Shown here piece after piece: positions 11,801-24,239 of a stretch of 64,000 nt of DNA. Position 1 is the first letter of the stretch, and every line of letters starts with the position of its first letter. The stretch lies in NCBI GenBank assembly GCA_010093485.1, contig MU001511.1:1-64000 (forward strand), written 5' to 3'. Under the pieces are notes generated by a model that did not search any database, had not been told where the DNA came from, and worked only from the letters and a program-made list of their open reading frames with translations. Both the position numbers and the translations under genes were made by a program. Source of the stretch: Karstenula rhodostoma CBS 690.94 (lineage: Eukaryota > Ascomycota > Dothideomycetes > Pleosporales > Didymosphaeriaceae).

Positions 11801-14800
11801 TTAAAATTACTATATTAAGTTTAAAATATAGAGAGGTTAGAGGCGCGTTTAGTAAGTTATATATAGTAAAAGGCTTATTATAGGTCTAGTTTAGTAAATA
11901 CGCGTACCCTAGATAGGTATATAAGAGTTTCCTCTAGTAGTAGTATAGAAATAATATTCTTTTTAGTAATACTATTAAGCCTCCTATAATTAATATAAAG
12001 ATACTACCCCCCTCTAGACTTCTTTATATATAAGATAGGGGAGGCAAAGCTAGTATTACTAAAAGAGATAAACCCTTTCTTTACTATATCCTAAATATAT
12101 AGGTATAGTAATTCTAGCTTATTAAGGGATATAGAATATAGTAGGAAGGTCTTTAAAGTACTAATATCTTTAATAAGGATAATATTATAGTTAATACCTT
12201 TCTATTATAGGGGTAAGGTATTTACCTTTTATTTACTAAAGTAAGAAATATCTATCCCTGCCTATTTATAGTAGGGAAGCTTGGCTTTAAGTTCTACTAG
12301 TAGCTATTCTTAAGACTTTTCTAAAGAGTTAACTATAGCTTTCTTCTTATAATACTTAGCTTCTATAAGTTTAAGTAATTTATATTAACTAATAGAGCTA
12401 ATCTCTATACCTTATACACTAACTATAAATACTATAGTAGAGATAATTAAAATATTAATACTAGTCTTAAGAAGCTATTCCCTTATTAGTATTCGATACT
12501 TAGGGGGTTCCTCTAGGGTTAGTAGCCCTAGATTAGATAGTACTTTATTTATCTTATATAAATCTTCCTTATATTAAAGCTACTCTATAGGGTAGAAGGT
12601 AGTAATAACTTAGTCCTTTAGATAGTTTTTTAGTTTAATTCTTAGCTTTTATAAGAGTTTCTTAGTAGCTTGTTTACTAGGGTCTCTAGCAGGATTAGGC
12701 TTAGTAGAGGTAGTTAATTCCCCTAGTAATAATTTATTATTATATAGTAACTCGTTATTATATCTATATACTAGGGTATTATCCTTAATACTAGACTTAA
12801 CTAATTACTAACTCTTATTCCTAGGCTCTAGTAGTTTAGCTTTATTACTATCCTTATTTAAAGATATATAGTATACTATAATAAAGTCCTTATCCAGGAC
12901 AGGTTCTATTAAAAGTAGTTAATAATTACTATAGTTCTAGGGGGTAGCCTATACTAGAGAGATAGATAATATTATAGGCTCTATAGGGATTTTAAACTCC
13001 TTTATAGGGGAGCGTTCCCTATAGAGTAATTATACTTATTAAAATTAAATATCCTCCTTTTTAAAGTTAGTATCCTATTAGTTAGTATTAAACTAGTATT
13101 CTTTATTAACTAGTAGGAATAGGTAGCGCAGTATTATAAGTAGAGTAATAATCTATAATAGTATATTATCTAGCTATCTTAAGTACTAGTTATAATAATT
13201 AATTAGTATCTTAGTATTCTTAAAGAATTTTTATTCTATAATAAGGTTATAGTCTCCCGTTTTATATAGAATAAACTATATAGTTATAGGGTATCTATTA
13301 ATATTAAGCACTACTTAAAAGTAGTAATTAACTAAGGTGGCCTTCTTACTAGCGAAACTCTTAAGAGGGATTAGGTATTTAAGCTATATTAACTTAATAC
13401 TAAGTTAGTACCTTAGTACTTTCTCTAGCTATAAGGTAATAAGATTATATATAAATATACTAGAATTAATAAGGCTATATATATAAACCTTATATCTATT
13501 ATTTTAGAATATTATAGAAAGTATAAAAGGTATTCCCCTAAATAAGTTAAGGATTTAAATACCTTTAGAGTTAGTATAATACTTCTTAGGGTAGAATGCT
13601 AGCTTCTATAGGTTAATTAGTTCTATACCTACTACTCCTATTAGGGGCACTAGCCTAGAGTTAACTAGTATTTCTAGTTTTCTAACTTAAAGTCTAACTT
13701 AGAGTTTTTATTAAAGGTATATTTATTACTAGATTCTAGGAAGAAGTAAGCCTTATTCTCTTTTTAAACCTTTATAATAGTAGCGATAGTATACCTATTA
13801 TAGGGTTTAATAGGGTAATTATAGTAGATATAGTCCTTAGAGAGGTAGTTATAATATACCTAATTCTTATAACACTACTCCCTAGAGTACCTATATCTAG
13901 GGTTAGTAGATTAGTACTTTAGAGCTAATTCTATTATAGTATCTTTAGGTAGTCCTATAGTATAATAAGGGGCTAAAGTAATTATTTATAATAAAAACTC
14001 CTTATAATAGTATAGGGTAGAGGGAGTAAGTTAGTTATAGTTAGTCTAATAATCGCACTTATAGGCTTTATATAGCTTATAGATAATAGTATAAAATTTA
14101 TTATAGTCTATAATAGAATTAATAATATTCTAAGTAAACTAGTTAATAAGCTTTATATAGAACTTCTTATAGAGTATCTCTTTAGAATTATTAAAATAAA
14201 ACCTAGCCTAGTTTATAAATATATTATACTATATAATAAATAAGTTTATATCTCCTCTAGGTAGAAGTATTATCTTCTAGAGGTTAGTATAGATATTAAT
14301 ATCCTAGTTTAGCAGTATAAATATAGCTTAGAGGTAGTTATATAGACCTATAAAAGATATAGTTAATTATTACTATTTCTAGGTATTAAAAATTTCAAAG
14401 GTATAGCCTTCTAGCTATATATTAATATAATTAGTAATAGCTATAGTATATTCTTTAGAAGTATCTTACTAAAAGTAGTCTATATTAGACTTAATCTTAA
14501 CCTCTAGTAAATAGAACTATAGCTTAAACTAAGCCTTATTACTATTAAACTTATTAGGGTCTAGAACCTTAGGGGATAGGTATTTACTCTAGCAAGCTTA
14601 GTACTTTATATAGTAAAGGTTTAGCACTTTATAGAAAAGTTTATTAGGGGTATTTACTTTTAGGATATATTAACCTATAGTAGAATAGTCTATACCTTAC
14701 TAACTATCTATTTTTAAAATAACTAGTTTAGTATTATATTTAATAGTAAGCACTGGCTTAGTAGGGGAAGTACTAAACTAGCGGGGTAACTTAAAGCTAT

Positions 14801-15800
14801 TATTACTATTTAAATTACTAATTACTATCTATATTAGTTAATTCTTAGCCTTAGTAGTTTTCTTTAGTTCTATAATCTTAGTTTATAGATAACTATTTTC
14901 CTTTTAAGTCTATATCTAGAAGTCTATTATAATATTAATTTTATTATTTAGATTAGTATTTTATTAGACTAGCTTTTATTACTAGTCCTATACTTTATAT
15001 ATATATCGGGATAAGGCTATAAGCTATAGCTTTATAGTAAATAGGGCTATATTAGCCTTAATATAGCCTGTATATATATTAGAAATAGTAGTAAACTCTA
15101 GGCCTTAGTAGTTTAAGGTCTCTAGGTACTTTCTATTTAAAGTAATTAGGTCTAGAATAATTATATTAATATTAGTAAAGGTTATATATAGTTTAGATAC
15201 TTTTTCTAACTTTTATAGTCTAGCTACCTATAGACTAGCCTTAAAGTTATCTTCTTCCTCCTTATAATTTCTAGTTCTAGGATTCTAATAGAGGCCTAAT
15301 TCCTTCTTAACCTTACTAATATTAGCTAGGTATTCTTTAGTACCTTTAGGTAGCTAGATACCTAGTTCTAGTAGGAAAAGTTTAATCTAAAAAGGTAGAT
15401 CTTCTAGCTTATAGGGAGGTTATATACTAGAGGCTTTAACTACTAGTACCTATTCTTATATTAGAATAAGTAAGTAACCTTAGGGTAGTATATATAGTAT
15501 CTTATCTATAGTTACACTATAATAGGGGTTATTTATCTTTAAAATATTATTAAGGTCTTCTTTACTAAAATTAAAAACTACTATTACTTTAGTAGCGCGG
15601 CTTATAAAGCGAGTTCTAGTATAGCTCTAAGGGAAAGGTATTAGGTCCCTATTAATAGACTACTTAGGTACTAGAGGTTTTATCTTTAAATACTTAGTTA
15701 TAGGTAGTAGTATAGCAGGTATAGAGCTATTTAGAGGTAAAGTAGATAAGGAGAGAGGGCTATCTAAGATAGAGATATTACGTAAATTAATATTTACTAT
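8900..15800 (-). pseudogene. Gypsy gag-pol polyprotein, RIP-inactivated
   Basis: Reading the minus strand from right to left: a Gag region with a possible degenerate zinc knuckle at about 13780-13880 (Cys/His spacing uncertain); RT at about 11560-12350; RNase H at about 11050-11450; integrase at about 9800-10620. RT shows SPILYIKKSRGG (12020-12060), NYRRLNSITKKN, VFTKLDL and the catalytic block YINNILIYSKDPLEHE (former YIDDILIYS) with its core at 11689-11700. Integrase shows an HSHQTTTHPGTKKT-like H2C2 region near 10500-10600, then DFKSF and a DRLSK-like D motif near 10280-10330. Stops are TAA/TAG only. Gag and protease limits are not resolved. Confidence 0.8.
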
Positions 15801-16020
15801 AAGGATAAAAGATAGGTTTAGATAGGTAAAATATAAGTAATAAGTAGGTAGTTAGTTATATTTTAAACCTATTTACTAAGGGTACGTGTATTATTTTTAG
15901 TATACCTATAGTAGGTGTATACTTCTATCTAAAAGGGATTTAACCTTTATAGTAGTTAATTCTACTAAAAGTACCTAATATTAGTAGGTCTTTAAGGGAG
16001 TTTAAAAAATCTAGGAGGAT

Positions 16021-16229
16021 ATTCTAGTACCTTAATAGCTAGCTTTTAATAAGGACTTTAGAGGACGTTCTAGTACCTTAATAGCTAGCCTTTAATAAGG
16101 ACTTTAGAGGACGTTCTAGTGCCTTAATAGCTAGCCTTTAATAAGGACTTTAGAGGATATTCTAGTATCTTAATAGCTAGTCTTTAATAAGGACTTTAGA
16201 GGATATTCTAGTGCCTTAATAGCTAACCT
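16021..16229. repeat. 46-bp tandem repeat in the Gypsy leader
   Basis: Copies start at 16021, 16067, 16113, 16159 and 16205, an exact 46-bp period, with the fifth copy cut short. Each contains TTCTAGTRCCTTAATAGCTA and TAAGGACTTTAGAGGA. The array lies between the 5' LTR and Gag of the minus-strand Gypsy element, about 105 bp from the LTR. Copies differ mainly at C/T and G/A sites, so the array was homogeneous before RIP. Confidence 0.93.
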
Positions 16230-16333
16230 AAAGAAAAATTTTAGAATTTTAGTAGACCTTTCTATATCTAAAGAGCTAAAGGTAGATATTATAGTTACTA
16301 ATCTCTAGCTAAAAGAAGGGGTTTTAAGTTTAA

Positions 16334-16579
16334 TATAAGGCTAGGATATAGCTAAATAGGATAAATACTCTTAGAATTAGATAGATAGAAGAAACTATAT
16401 AAATTAAGACTAAACTTAAGATACTAAGATAGAGAGGGTCCTAGGGAGGAGCTCTCTATATACTAGGTATTTAAGATCTACTAACTAATCTATATATAGG
16501 CTATTAGATAAGGCCTAAGCTTAAAGGTAGATAAATATCCTATAAGGGGATTTAATCTTAGGTTAAATTAACCCTTATA
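16334..16579 (-). repeat. Gypsy 5' LTR (246 bp)
   Basis: Partner of 8400-8645, flanked on the outside by GAAAC (16580-16584). The sequence on its inner side (16333 downward) reads TTAAACTTAAAACCCC on the minus strand. I cannot match it to a tRNA 3' end, so the primer is unknown. Confidence 0.92.
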
Positions 16580-16584
16580 GAAAC

Positions 16585-19500
16585 TATCTTTTAAAAATAG
16601 ATCTACTATTAGTATATATATACTAAAATTTAATCTATCTTCTAATTAATTATTATAATCTATATCTTATTATTTTAATCTTTAAACTAGTAAATACCTA
16701 CTTATTAGTTAGTTAATCTTAGGCGCCTCTTCTTAAAGTTATCTACTTACCCTACTTACTATAGGGAAGATACACTATTACCTTTAGTTTACTAGTAGAT
16801 TTTCTATTTTATCTAGTAGTATAGAGTTAGTTACACTAGGTTAAAAGGTAGTAGTAGGGTTTTAAAGCTCCTACTCTAGGGAAGTATTATCCTAAGGCTC
16901 TAGTTTACTAGCTCTTCTAGTTAAATTCTAATTCTAGTAGCTCCTAGTATTTTTATAATTATATTAATTAGTCCTTATAATATCTAGCTATAGTGTTATA
17001 TCTAGAGTTATAAGTTCTATACTTAAATCTTAGCCTATATAAATTCCTAGCTACTAGCTAGCCACGCCTATAGCTTATATAGTAGTTAGTATTATTACTT
17101 TCTAATTCCTTAGCTAGCTATCCTTAGAATCTATCTACTCTAATCCTTTACCCCTAAGTAGTTACTTAGTATCCTTAATTCTTATAGTACTCGCGTACTT
17201 ATTTAAGTTAGAAGTAAAATTAATTATATTAAATATATCTTCTAGATTATTAACCTTATTCTTATAAATACTTTCTATAATTCTTAGAGCTTCTACCTTT
17301 AGGAGCTTAACTTCGTGTACTCTCTAGTAGAAGGTTATCTTATTAAATATAATATTTCTAGTTATAATTACTTAATTAAGTATAGGAATCTATATTCTAT
17401 AGATATTAGAAGTTTAATAACCTACTAAATATCTAATATAAGCTCTTAGATTTATTTTAAATTCCCTTCTATTATATCTAGCTTTACAATCCTTTATTAG
17501 AGGATATACTTAGTATCTATAGGTATAAATTCCACTCTAGTCTAGACAGAAATCTACTATTATATATTATATAATTATAGGCTTATAGTACTAAAAATAC
17601 TATTAGAACTAGCTATCTAATACTTTATTTAGTGATTAGAAGCTATATACCGCGCTTAGGCTTATATTATATAGCTAGACCACTATATCTATAATCTCTA
17701 ACTATAGCTTTATTAGTAGATTTGCGCTAGACCTTATCTTTACTATTTATTTAATTAGCTCTTTTCTAGCTTGCTCTGCCGAACCGTTAGTTTTATATAT
17801 ATAAGGTAGTAAAGGGTTAATTATAATTCCTTCTTTAATTACCTATTCCTTATATTATAACATCCCTTACTATAGAAGTATTACTATATCATTATCCTAC
17901 TAGATTTATATAATTTAGAGCTAGTACTTATTCTTTATAAAGGTTAATAGGCGTTTTATTAATTATAGAATCTCTAAAAGTATCTTCCCTTATAGATTAA
18001 AATTATAGAACTTCCCGCTAAATTCTTTCTTTATTATAAGAATCCAGGATTTAAGTATTTATCCTTACTCTATATTAAATAGGTCCTATATAATATAATA
18101 GAATAGATATAATAAATACTTATATAGTTATCGCGAGATTACTTTACTTATATATATAACTATATAATACTTATATTCTTATTATTATATTCCTTTAATT
18201 AATATACTGCGTGCACTGGAAACTAGAGCTTATAAAGCCTTTTTTCTAAGGTATCCTAATTACTTATACTATAGTTCTTTACTATCTAAGCGGGAGATAT
18301 TCTCTCTTAATAGCCTAGATAATTAAATTATATTTATAATAGTAGGATAAGAGTATATAGGCTTATATTTAAGAAAAGTAAGGTTATACTTGTACTATAG
18401 GTCTACTATTATAATACTTTATTTAATTATTCTAATCCTTAGGGTATTATTTAAGCTAAGATACTAAATACTAACTTTCTTAAGTTAAGCTTTTAAGATA
18501 ATATTTATATAAAAGTTCTTAACTACCTTTATATCTTTAAGTAGTAGATTCTCTAATTATTTTCTATTCTTGCTATAAAAAATATTCTTAATTAGGTAAT
18601 TTCCTATTTTTAAGATAGGTAGAGTTTAAGTTTCTACTTTAACTTAGTCTTCTATAGTTACTTTCTTAAAAGAACTAGCGACTAGAAGGTTCTAATTATT
18701 AATAAGGTAAATAGTAGCTATACTATCTAGAATTATACTCCTAGAAAGTAGATAAGGATTTTATATTATATTATAGATTTTATTCTTAGAGACTTTACTT
18801 AGAAGGTTAATTAGATTAATAAAAGCTACTATAATACTACTAGAGTAGTTAATAGTAAGCTACTTCTTATTATTTATTTTCTAATTAGCACTATTAATCT
18901 TAGTCTATAGCTTTAACTATTATAGGAGCTTTAAATAGCTTAAAATCTTATTTTACTCTTTATTAGAAAGGTTAAATACTTAGGATTTATTAATTAGAGT
19001 ACTAGTGATAGCTATCTATAAGTATTAGTATTTAATTAGTTACTATTTATATTAGATATTCTTATAGGGGTAGTTAAAATAATTATTATTTTATATATTA
19101 TTAGATAATTCCCTACTAGGCTTAGTAGTCTAACTACTAAATATCGCGTAGATACTAGTTCTTTTATAATTAGGGTAGAGTAATTATTTCTAGATTAGTA
19201 CTAAAAATACCTTTCTAATTTTAGAAAGTATTATTATAGGCCTTCTAAGCATCTTATTAAGCAGGATTTATTACTTAATTAAGTAGGACTACTTAGGGGT
19301 AATCTTCTCGCCTAAAGCTTTAAGGAAATTATAGGTTATAAGCGCTCCTTTAGTTTCTTCAACTAAATATATAATCACTTTATAGTAGAGGAACTACTAT
19401 TCTTTAAACTAAGTCTCTAGGTTCTACTATCTACTCTTTACTTTATTAAGATAAGTATAATACTATACTTAAATAAAGTTCTTAGTTACTCCTTTAATAG

Positions 19501-19711
19501 GTATTAGATTATTCTTTAGTATATAAAGTAGATATTATAAGGTAGATTTATTATCTTTAACTATATTAATTATTACTAGAGTAAGGAGATCTTAGGAGAT
19601 AGTAGTATAAACCTAGTTTTAGAGATTTTATAGCTTAGAATAGCGCGTCTACTAGTTAGAAACTATAATATAATATTTTATAATCCTTAAAATATAGCTT
19701 TCCTTATCCTT
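16585..19711 (-). pseudogene. Copia-B gag-pol, integrase, protease and Gag part
   Basis: Continuation of the Copia-B polyprotein upstream of the Gypsy insertion. Integrase lies at about 17350-18250, with a well-preserved TNGSAEQAR block at about 17768-17795 containing the catalytic Glu. The protease ILDSxAT stretch is at about 18695-18745. Gag lies at about 18900-19711 and is truncated by the assembly gap. Compared with Copia-A, several codons have escaped RIP (GGT for Gly, GAG CAA), showing the original residues. Confidence 0.83.
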
Positions 19712-19906
19712 NNNNNNNNNNNNNNNNNNNNNNNNNNNNNNNNNNNNNNNNNNNNNNNNNNNNNNNNNNNNNNNNNNNNNNNNNNNNNNNNNNNNNNNNN
19801 NNNNNNNNNNNNNNNNNNNNNNNNNNNNNNNNNNNNNNNNNNNNNNNNNNNNNNNNNNNNNNNNNNNNNNNNNNNNNNNNNNNNNNNNNNNNNNNNNNNN
19901 NNNNNN
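19712..19906. other. Assembly gap of 195 N
   Basis: By alignment with Copia-D the gap should hold Gag/leader sequence equal to 53253-53615 (363 bp) plus the first 16 bp of the LTR, about 379 bp in all. The 195 N are therefore either an arbitrary gap size or mark a deletion of about 184 bp in this copy. Confidence 0.95.
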
Positions 19907-20096
19907 AGCTTAAATATCCCTTTATTTAGGGAGCGAATTAATTAGATTACTATATAAGAAAAGATTACTAGAAAGGCTAGTTATATACTATACTTATCCT
20001 GAATTAGTTTAGTACTTAGGTTAAGGTACCCCTTATCGCGGCTGATTGGAGCTCTATAAACCCTAATATTACTAAGTATTATTTATATTCTTAATA
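19907..20096 (-). repeat. Copia-B 5' LTR, visible 190 bp of 206
   Basis: Identical in layout to the other 206-bp LTRs. Sixteen bases are hidden in the N run, placing the true start at 19891. It is followed by the TSD ATAGT at 20097-20101. It retains TATCGCGGCTGATTGGAGC, one of the least mutated versions of this LTR. Confidence 0.9.
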
Positions 20097-20240
20097 ATAG
20101 TTTAATAAAAGCGCTATTAAAGTAGTAGTTTACTAGATTTATAAAATTACTTAACCTTTAAGATATAAGTTTTATAATTATAAATATAGAAAAAGTAAAG
20201 TAAATAGAAATTTATTAGATTTAATTATAAAAAGTACTTT

Positions 20241-21389
20241 TTAACTAGAGAATAAAAGAAAAATAAAAAAAAAATAAAAGAAATCTATTCTACTTAAATA
20301 TATTAAATATCTAATTAAAGAGCTTATAAAGCTAAATATACTACTATATTTCTAATATATTAGAGTACCTAAAATATCTATATCTAAAGCTACTCTAACT
20401 ATAAATAAGAGATTTCTTAGCTTTAAAAAATCTATTATAACTATATAGATACTCCTTAGAGTAATTAAAGTTAGACTACTACTAATCTATACTATAATAA
20501 CTAATACTTATACCTACTTTATAGAGCTATTATAAAGTATAGTACTTATAAGGAGTAGGTATACTATACTTAAGAGTATATATAGTCTCCTATAAGCCTA
20601 TCTTTTAACTATTTATAAGGTAGATCTACTAGAAGGTAGATAGAGTAGGAATAGAAGTAGTAGAAATAGAAGAAGTAGGAATAGAAGTAGAAATAGAAAT
20701 AAGTAAAAATAGAATAGGAGTAGGTAAAATAGGGATAGAAGTAAAAGGAATAGAAAGAGAGCTAGTTATTAAGTAGGGATTTTATAAAGATATAAGAAGG
20801 GTTTTTTAACCCTTATTTTAATTCTTTAGTATAGCTTAAATATACTATTATAAATAATTAACCTTATAAGCCTATATATAGTTAGTAAAAATCTAAGTAA
20901 TAAGGAAGATAAGAAAAATTTATACTAAAGTTTAAATTATTATAGAATAGGATAAAGTATATTATATATATAGCTAGGAATAATAAACTATAATAATTAG
21001 TAAAACTTAATTAAATAAATAGAGAATCTAGCTTATATTAGTTTATATAAGTATATATAATAATAAAAATAGTATCTAGTTTACTAGTTTATAATATTAT
21101 AGTAGAGGCTATCTAACCTACTACTTAAAGTACTTATTAAGTAGCTAAGGTAGCTTATTAGCTAAATAGCCCTAATATACTTTTCTTTTATAATTAGGGG
21201 AATATATAATACTATTAGAGAAGCTTAGCTAAGAGTATAGGAAGTAGACTAAGTAGAAGGGTAACTAGATTAATAAGTTATTTAAGGAGTTATAATAAAT
21301 CTTTTAGTAGTAACTACTTATTTAGCTTTAAGTCTTTATTCTTATTTAAGTACTTTAGTAGTATAAGCTTTAGTAGTATTATTAGCTAT
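20241..21389 (-). pseudogene. Antisense open frame in Copia-A
   Basis: Counterpart of 5469-6614: former start codon at 21387-21389, stop at 20241-20243, 1149 nt (382 codons plus stop), running against the element's own direction. This copy is more heavily mutated than B. The length is identical to that in copy D. The Pro/Ser/Thr-rich tract is at about 20620-20770. Confidence 0.45.
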
Positions 21390-21770
21390 CTAAAAAGTAT
21401 AAATAGAGTATTAAAAAGTAAAAGGTAAAGATATATTATAAGATAGGATAATAGGGATAAAAAAGAGAAGTTTAAAAGGTATAAAAGATACTTTTTTATT
21501 CTATCTACCTCTACTAATTTATACTATATAATAATTACTTACCTTATTTACTATTACTTACTATATCTAATTATAAAACTACTATTATTTATAAGTACTA
21601 TACTAAGTACTAGGAGACTCTTACTCTAGCTAATTAGTATTACAACGCTAATAATAGTATAATATAAGTAGGAAATTATAGTCTAAGCTATATATTTCTA
21701 AAGGGAAGCTAATCTAAATAATTAAATTCTATTAGTAAATAAATAATAAGTACTATTTATCTAGGGGGTA

Positions 21771-21976
21771 TATTAAGAATATAAATAATACTTAGTAATA
21801 TTAGGGTTTATAGAGCTCTAATTAGCCGCGATAAGGGGTACCTTAAGCTAAATACTAAATTAATTTAGGATAAGTATAGTATATAACTAGTCTTTCTAGT
21901 AATCTTTTCTTATATAGTAATCTAATTAATTCGCTCCCTAAATAAAGGGATATTTAAGCTCCTTTTTTCTATTATA
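21771..21976 (+). repeat. Copia-A 3' LTR (206 bp)
   Basis: Starts TATTAAGAAT and ends TTCTATTATA. It is followed by ATAGT (21977-21981), the presumed TSD copy, and then by Copia-C sequence equivalent to Copia-A 2265 onward. Confidence 0.9.
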
Positions 21977-24100
21977 ATAGTAGATCTCTATCTAGACTAG
22001 AGTAGAATTTATACCTATAGATACTAAGTATATTCTATAATAAAAAATTATAAAGCTAAATATAATAGAAAAGGATTTAAAATAAATTTAAAAGCTTATA
22101 TTAGATATTTAGTAAGTTATTAAGCTTCTAATATTTATAAAATATAGGTTCCTATACTTAATTAAGTAATTATAACTAGAAATATTATATTTAATAAGAT
22201 AATCTTCTACTAAAAAGTATATAAAGTTAAGCTCCTAAAAATAAAAACTTTAAGAATTATAAAAAGTATTAATAAGAATAAAGTTAATAATTTAAAATAT
22301 ATATTTAATATAATTAATTTTACTTCTAGCTTAAATAAGTATATAAGTACTATAAGAATTAATAATACTAAATAACTATTTAGAGATAAAAGATTAGAGT
22401 AAATAGATTCTAAAAATAGCTAGCTAAGGAATTAAGAAATAATAATACTAACTACTATATAAGTTATAAGTATAGCTAGCTAGTAGCTAGAAATTTATAT
22501 AGGCTAAGATTTAAGTATAGAACTTATAACCTTAGATATAATACTATAGCTAGATATTATAGGAACTAATTAATATAATTATAAGGATACTAGAAGCTAC
22601 TAGAATTAGAATTTAACTAAAAAAGTTAGTAAATTAAAGTCTTAGAATAATATTTCTTTAGAATAGGAGCTTTAAAACCCTACTATTACTATTTAATCTA
22701 GTAAAACTAATTCTATACTATTAAATAAAATAGAAAATTTACTAGTAAACTAAAGATAATAATATATTTTCTTTATAATAAATAGAGTAAATAGATAACT
22801 TTAAAAAGAAATACCTAAAATTAACTAATTAATAAATAAGTATTTACTAGTTTAAAAGTTAAAATAATAAGATATAAATTATAATAATTAATAAATAAAT
22901 AAATTAAATTTTAGTATATATATATTAATAGTAGATCTATCTTTAAAAGATAATTTCTAAATTAACTTTATATATATATTTATACTAAGAATAGATAAAA
23001 TCTAAAATAAATATAAAAACTATAAGATACTAAATATAGTAGTTATAGTAGCTATACTTAAGAAATTAAAACTAGTAATATTACTAACTTATTTATATAA
23101 AAATAAGCTACTAATAGAACTAATACTCTAAAAATATCTACTTTCCTATCCTCTAGAAAAGCTATTTAAGTAGGCTATAATTAAAGAGATTACTACCTTA
23201 TAATAAAAAGAAACTTAGATAAAGCTACCCTAATTATAAGTAATAAAATACCTACTTTTATTAAAATAAATATTTATATATAAATTTAATTAGAATAGTT
23301 AGTTTAAGAACTATAAAGCTTATATTATAGTTAGAAGGAATTTTTAACTAAAAAATACCTTATATTTAATCTATACTATTATACTTATAGTAAGGTTATT
23401 TTAAGTAGTAATAATAATTACTATAGAATTTAAGCTTAAAATTAAATAATATAATATTATAAGAGTATTTCTAAATACTATAATTATAGTAAATAATTCT
23501 ATAACCTAAAAACTTCTAGATAGGTTTAAAATACTAGAAATATATATAAGATTAAATTAAGCTTTTTATAATTTAAAAAACTTACTACTTCTTTAGTATA
23601 AAGAGTTTTCCTACTTACTTAGAGCTAAAGGGCTTAAAGCTTTAAAGAAAGAGCTTTATTTATTCCTTTTTAGAAATTAAAAAATTCTAGTACTATTCTA
23701 TATAGATAATATACTACTTCTATATTATAATAATTATAGAGAGTAAGCTTTAATACTATAGAATAAGGTTATAAATAAATATAAAATTAAAGATAAAAGA
23801 CTAGTTAAATAGTTTCTTAGAGTATAAATAATTAGAGACTAAGATAATTAAATAATTATACTTATATATAATATATATATTAATAAAATTATAAAAAGAT
23901 TTAAATTTTATAAAGCTAGTAGCTTCTTACCTACTCCTTTCTTAATTAATAAGCTTAAAAAAAGTAAAGGTAAAGTATTACTATAGTAGATTAAAAACTA
24001 TTAAGAAAAGGTTAGATTAGTATTATATATAGTAATTATATTATAACTAGATATTATATTTATTATATTAAAGCTATCCTTCTTCCTTACTAATTTAAAT
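21977..24100 (+). mobile_element. Copia-C, segment 1 (host of Copia-A)
   Basis: Copia sequence that begins abruptly at the position equal to Copia-A 2260 and runs to the equivalent of 4382. Copia-A is therefore inserted into Copia-C, whose 5' part must lie left of the window. It is more uniformly mutated than A or B, as expected for the oldest layer. It is cut at about 24100 by unit E and resumes at 35531. Confidence 0.88.
21982..24100 (+). pseudogene. Copia-C pol, integrase end and RT
   Basis: Integrase C-terminal and spacer region followed by RT at about 23310-23780, with Tyr-Ile-Asp-Asn at 23699-23710. The RNase H part is separated from it by an 11.4-kb insertion and lies at 35531-36030. 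TAA/TAG codons are dense. The frame follows Copia-A 2265-4382 without visible large indels. Confidence 0.83.
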
Positions 24101-24239
24101 AAAATATATTACTAATCTATATAAACTAAATTAGTATATTTATAATAAACCCTTATTACCTATAAAAATAAAAGAGAAAGTATATAATAACTATATAAGA
24201 ATTATAGTATAGAAAAAAAAAGAATTTAAAAGAGTATAG

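Larger units (their letters stand above)
8400..16579 (-). mobile_element. Gypsy-type LTR retrotransposon, complete but inactivated
   Basis: An 8180-bp element with 246-bp LTRs (8400-8645 and 16334-16579) and a 5-bp GAAAC target duplication, inserted in Copia-B. The polypurine tract beside the left LTR and the RT, RNase H, integrase order show it is on the minus strand. It keeps more CA/TG and CG than the Copia copies around it, consistent with being the latest insertion of the nest. No second copy is present in this window. The leader carries a 46-bp tandem array (16021-16222). No chromodomain was seen after integrase. Confidence 0.92.
4882..20096 (-). mobile_element. Copia-B, full element interrupted by a Gypsy insertion
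   Basis: Complete Copia element on the minus strand inserted into Copia-A with a 5-bp ATAGT duplication. Its 3' LTR is 4882-5087 and its 5' LTR is 19891-20096, of which the first 16 bases fall in the assembly gap. A Gypsy element (8400-16579) splits it in the RT-integrase spacer. Without that insertion and its TSD the copy is about 7030 bp, against 7216 bp for copy D; the shortfall lies at the gap. It is slightly less mutated than A or C, for example keeping N-G-S-A-E in integrase at about 17771-17791. Confidence 0.9.
20102..21976 (+). mobile_element. Copia-A, 3' part with 3' LTR
   Basis: Continues Copia-A after the Copia-B insertion. It holds the 1.66-kb post-RNase H segment (20102-21760), the polypurine tract ATCTAGGGGG at about 21759-21768 and the 3' LTR (21771-21976). 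On the plus strand the LTR reads in the opposite sense to those of minus-strand copies B and D, as expected. The next base is already Copia-C. Confidence 0.9.
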
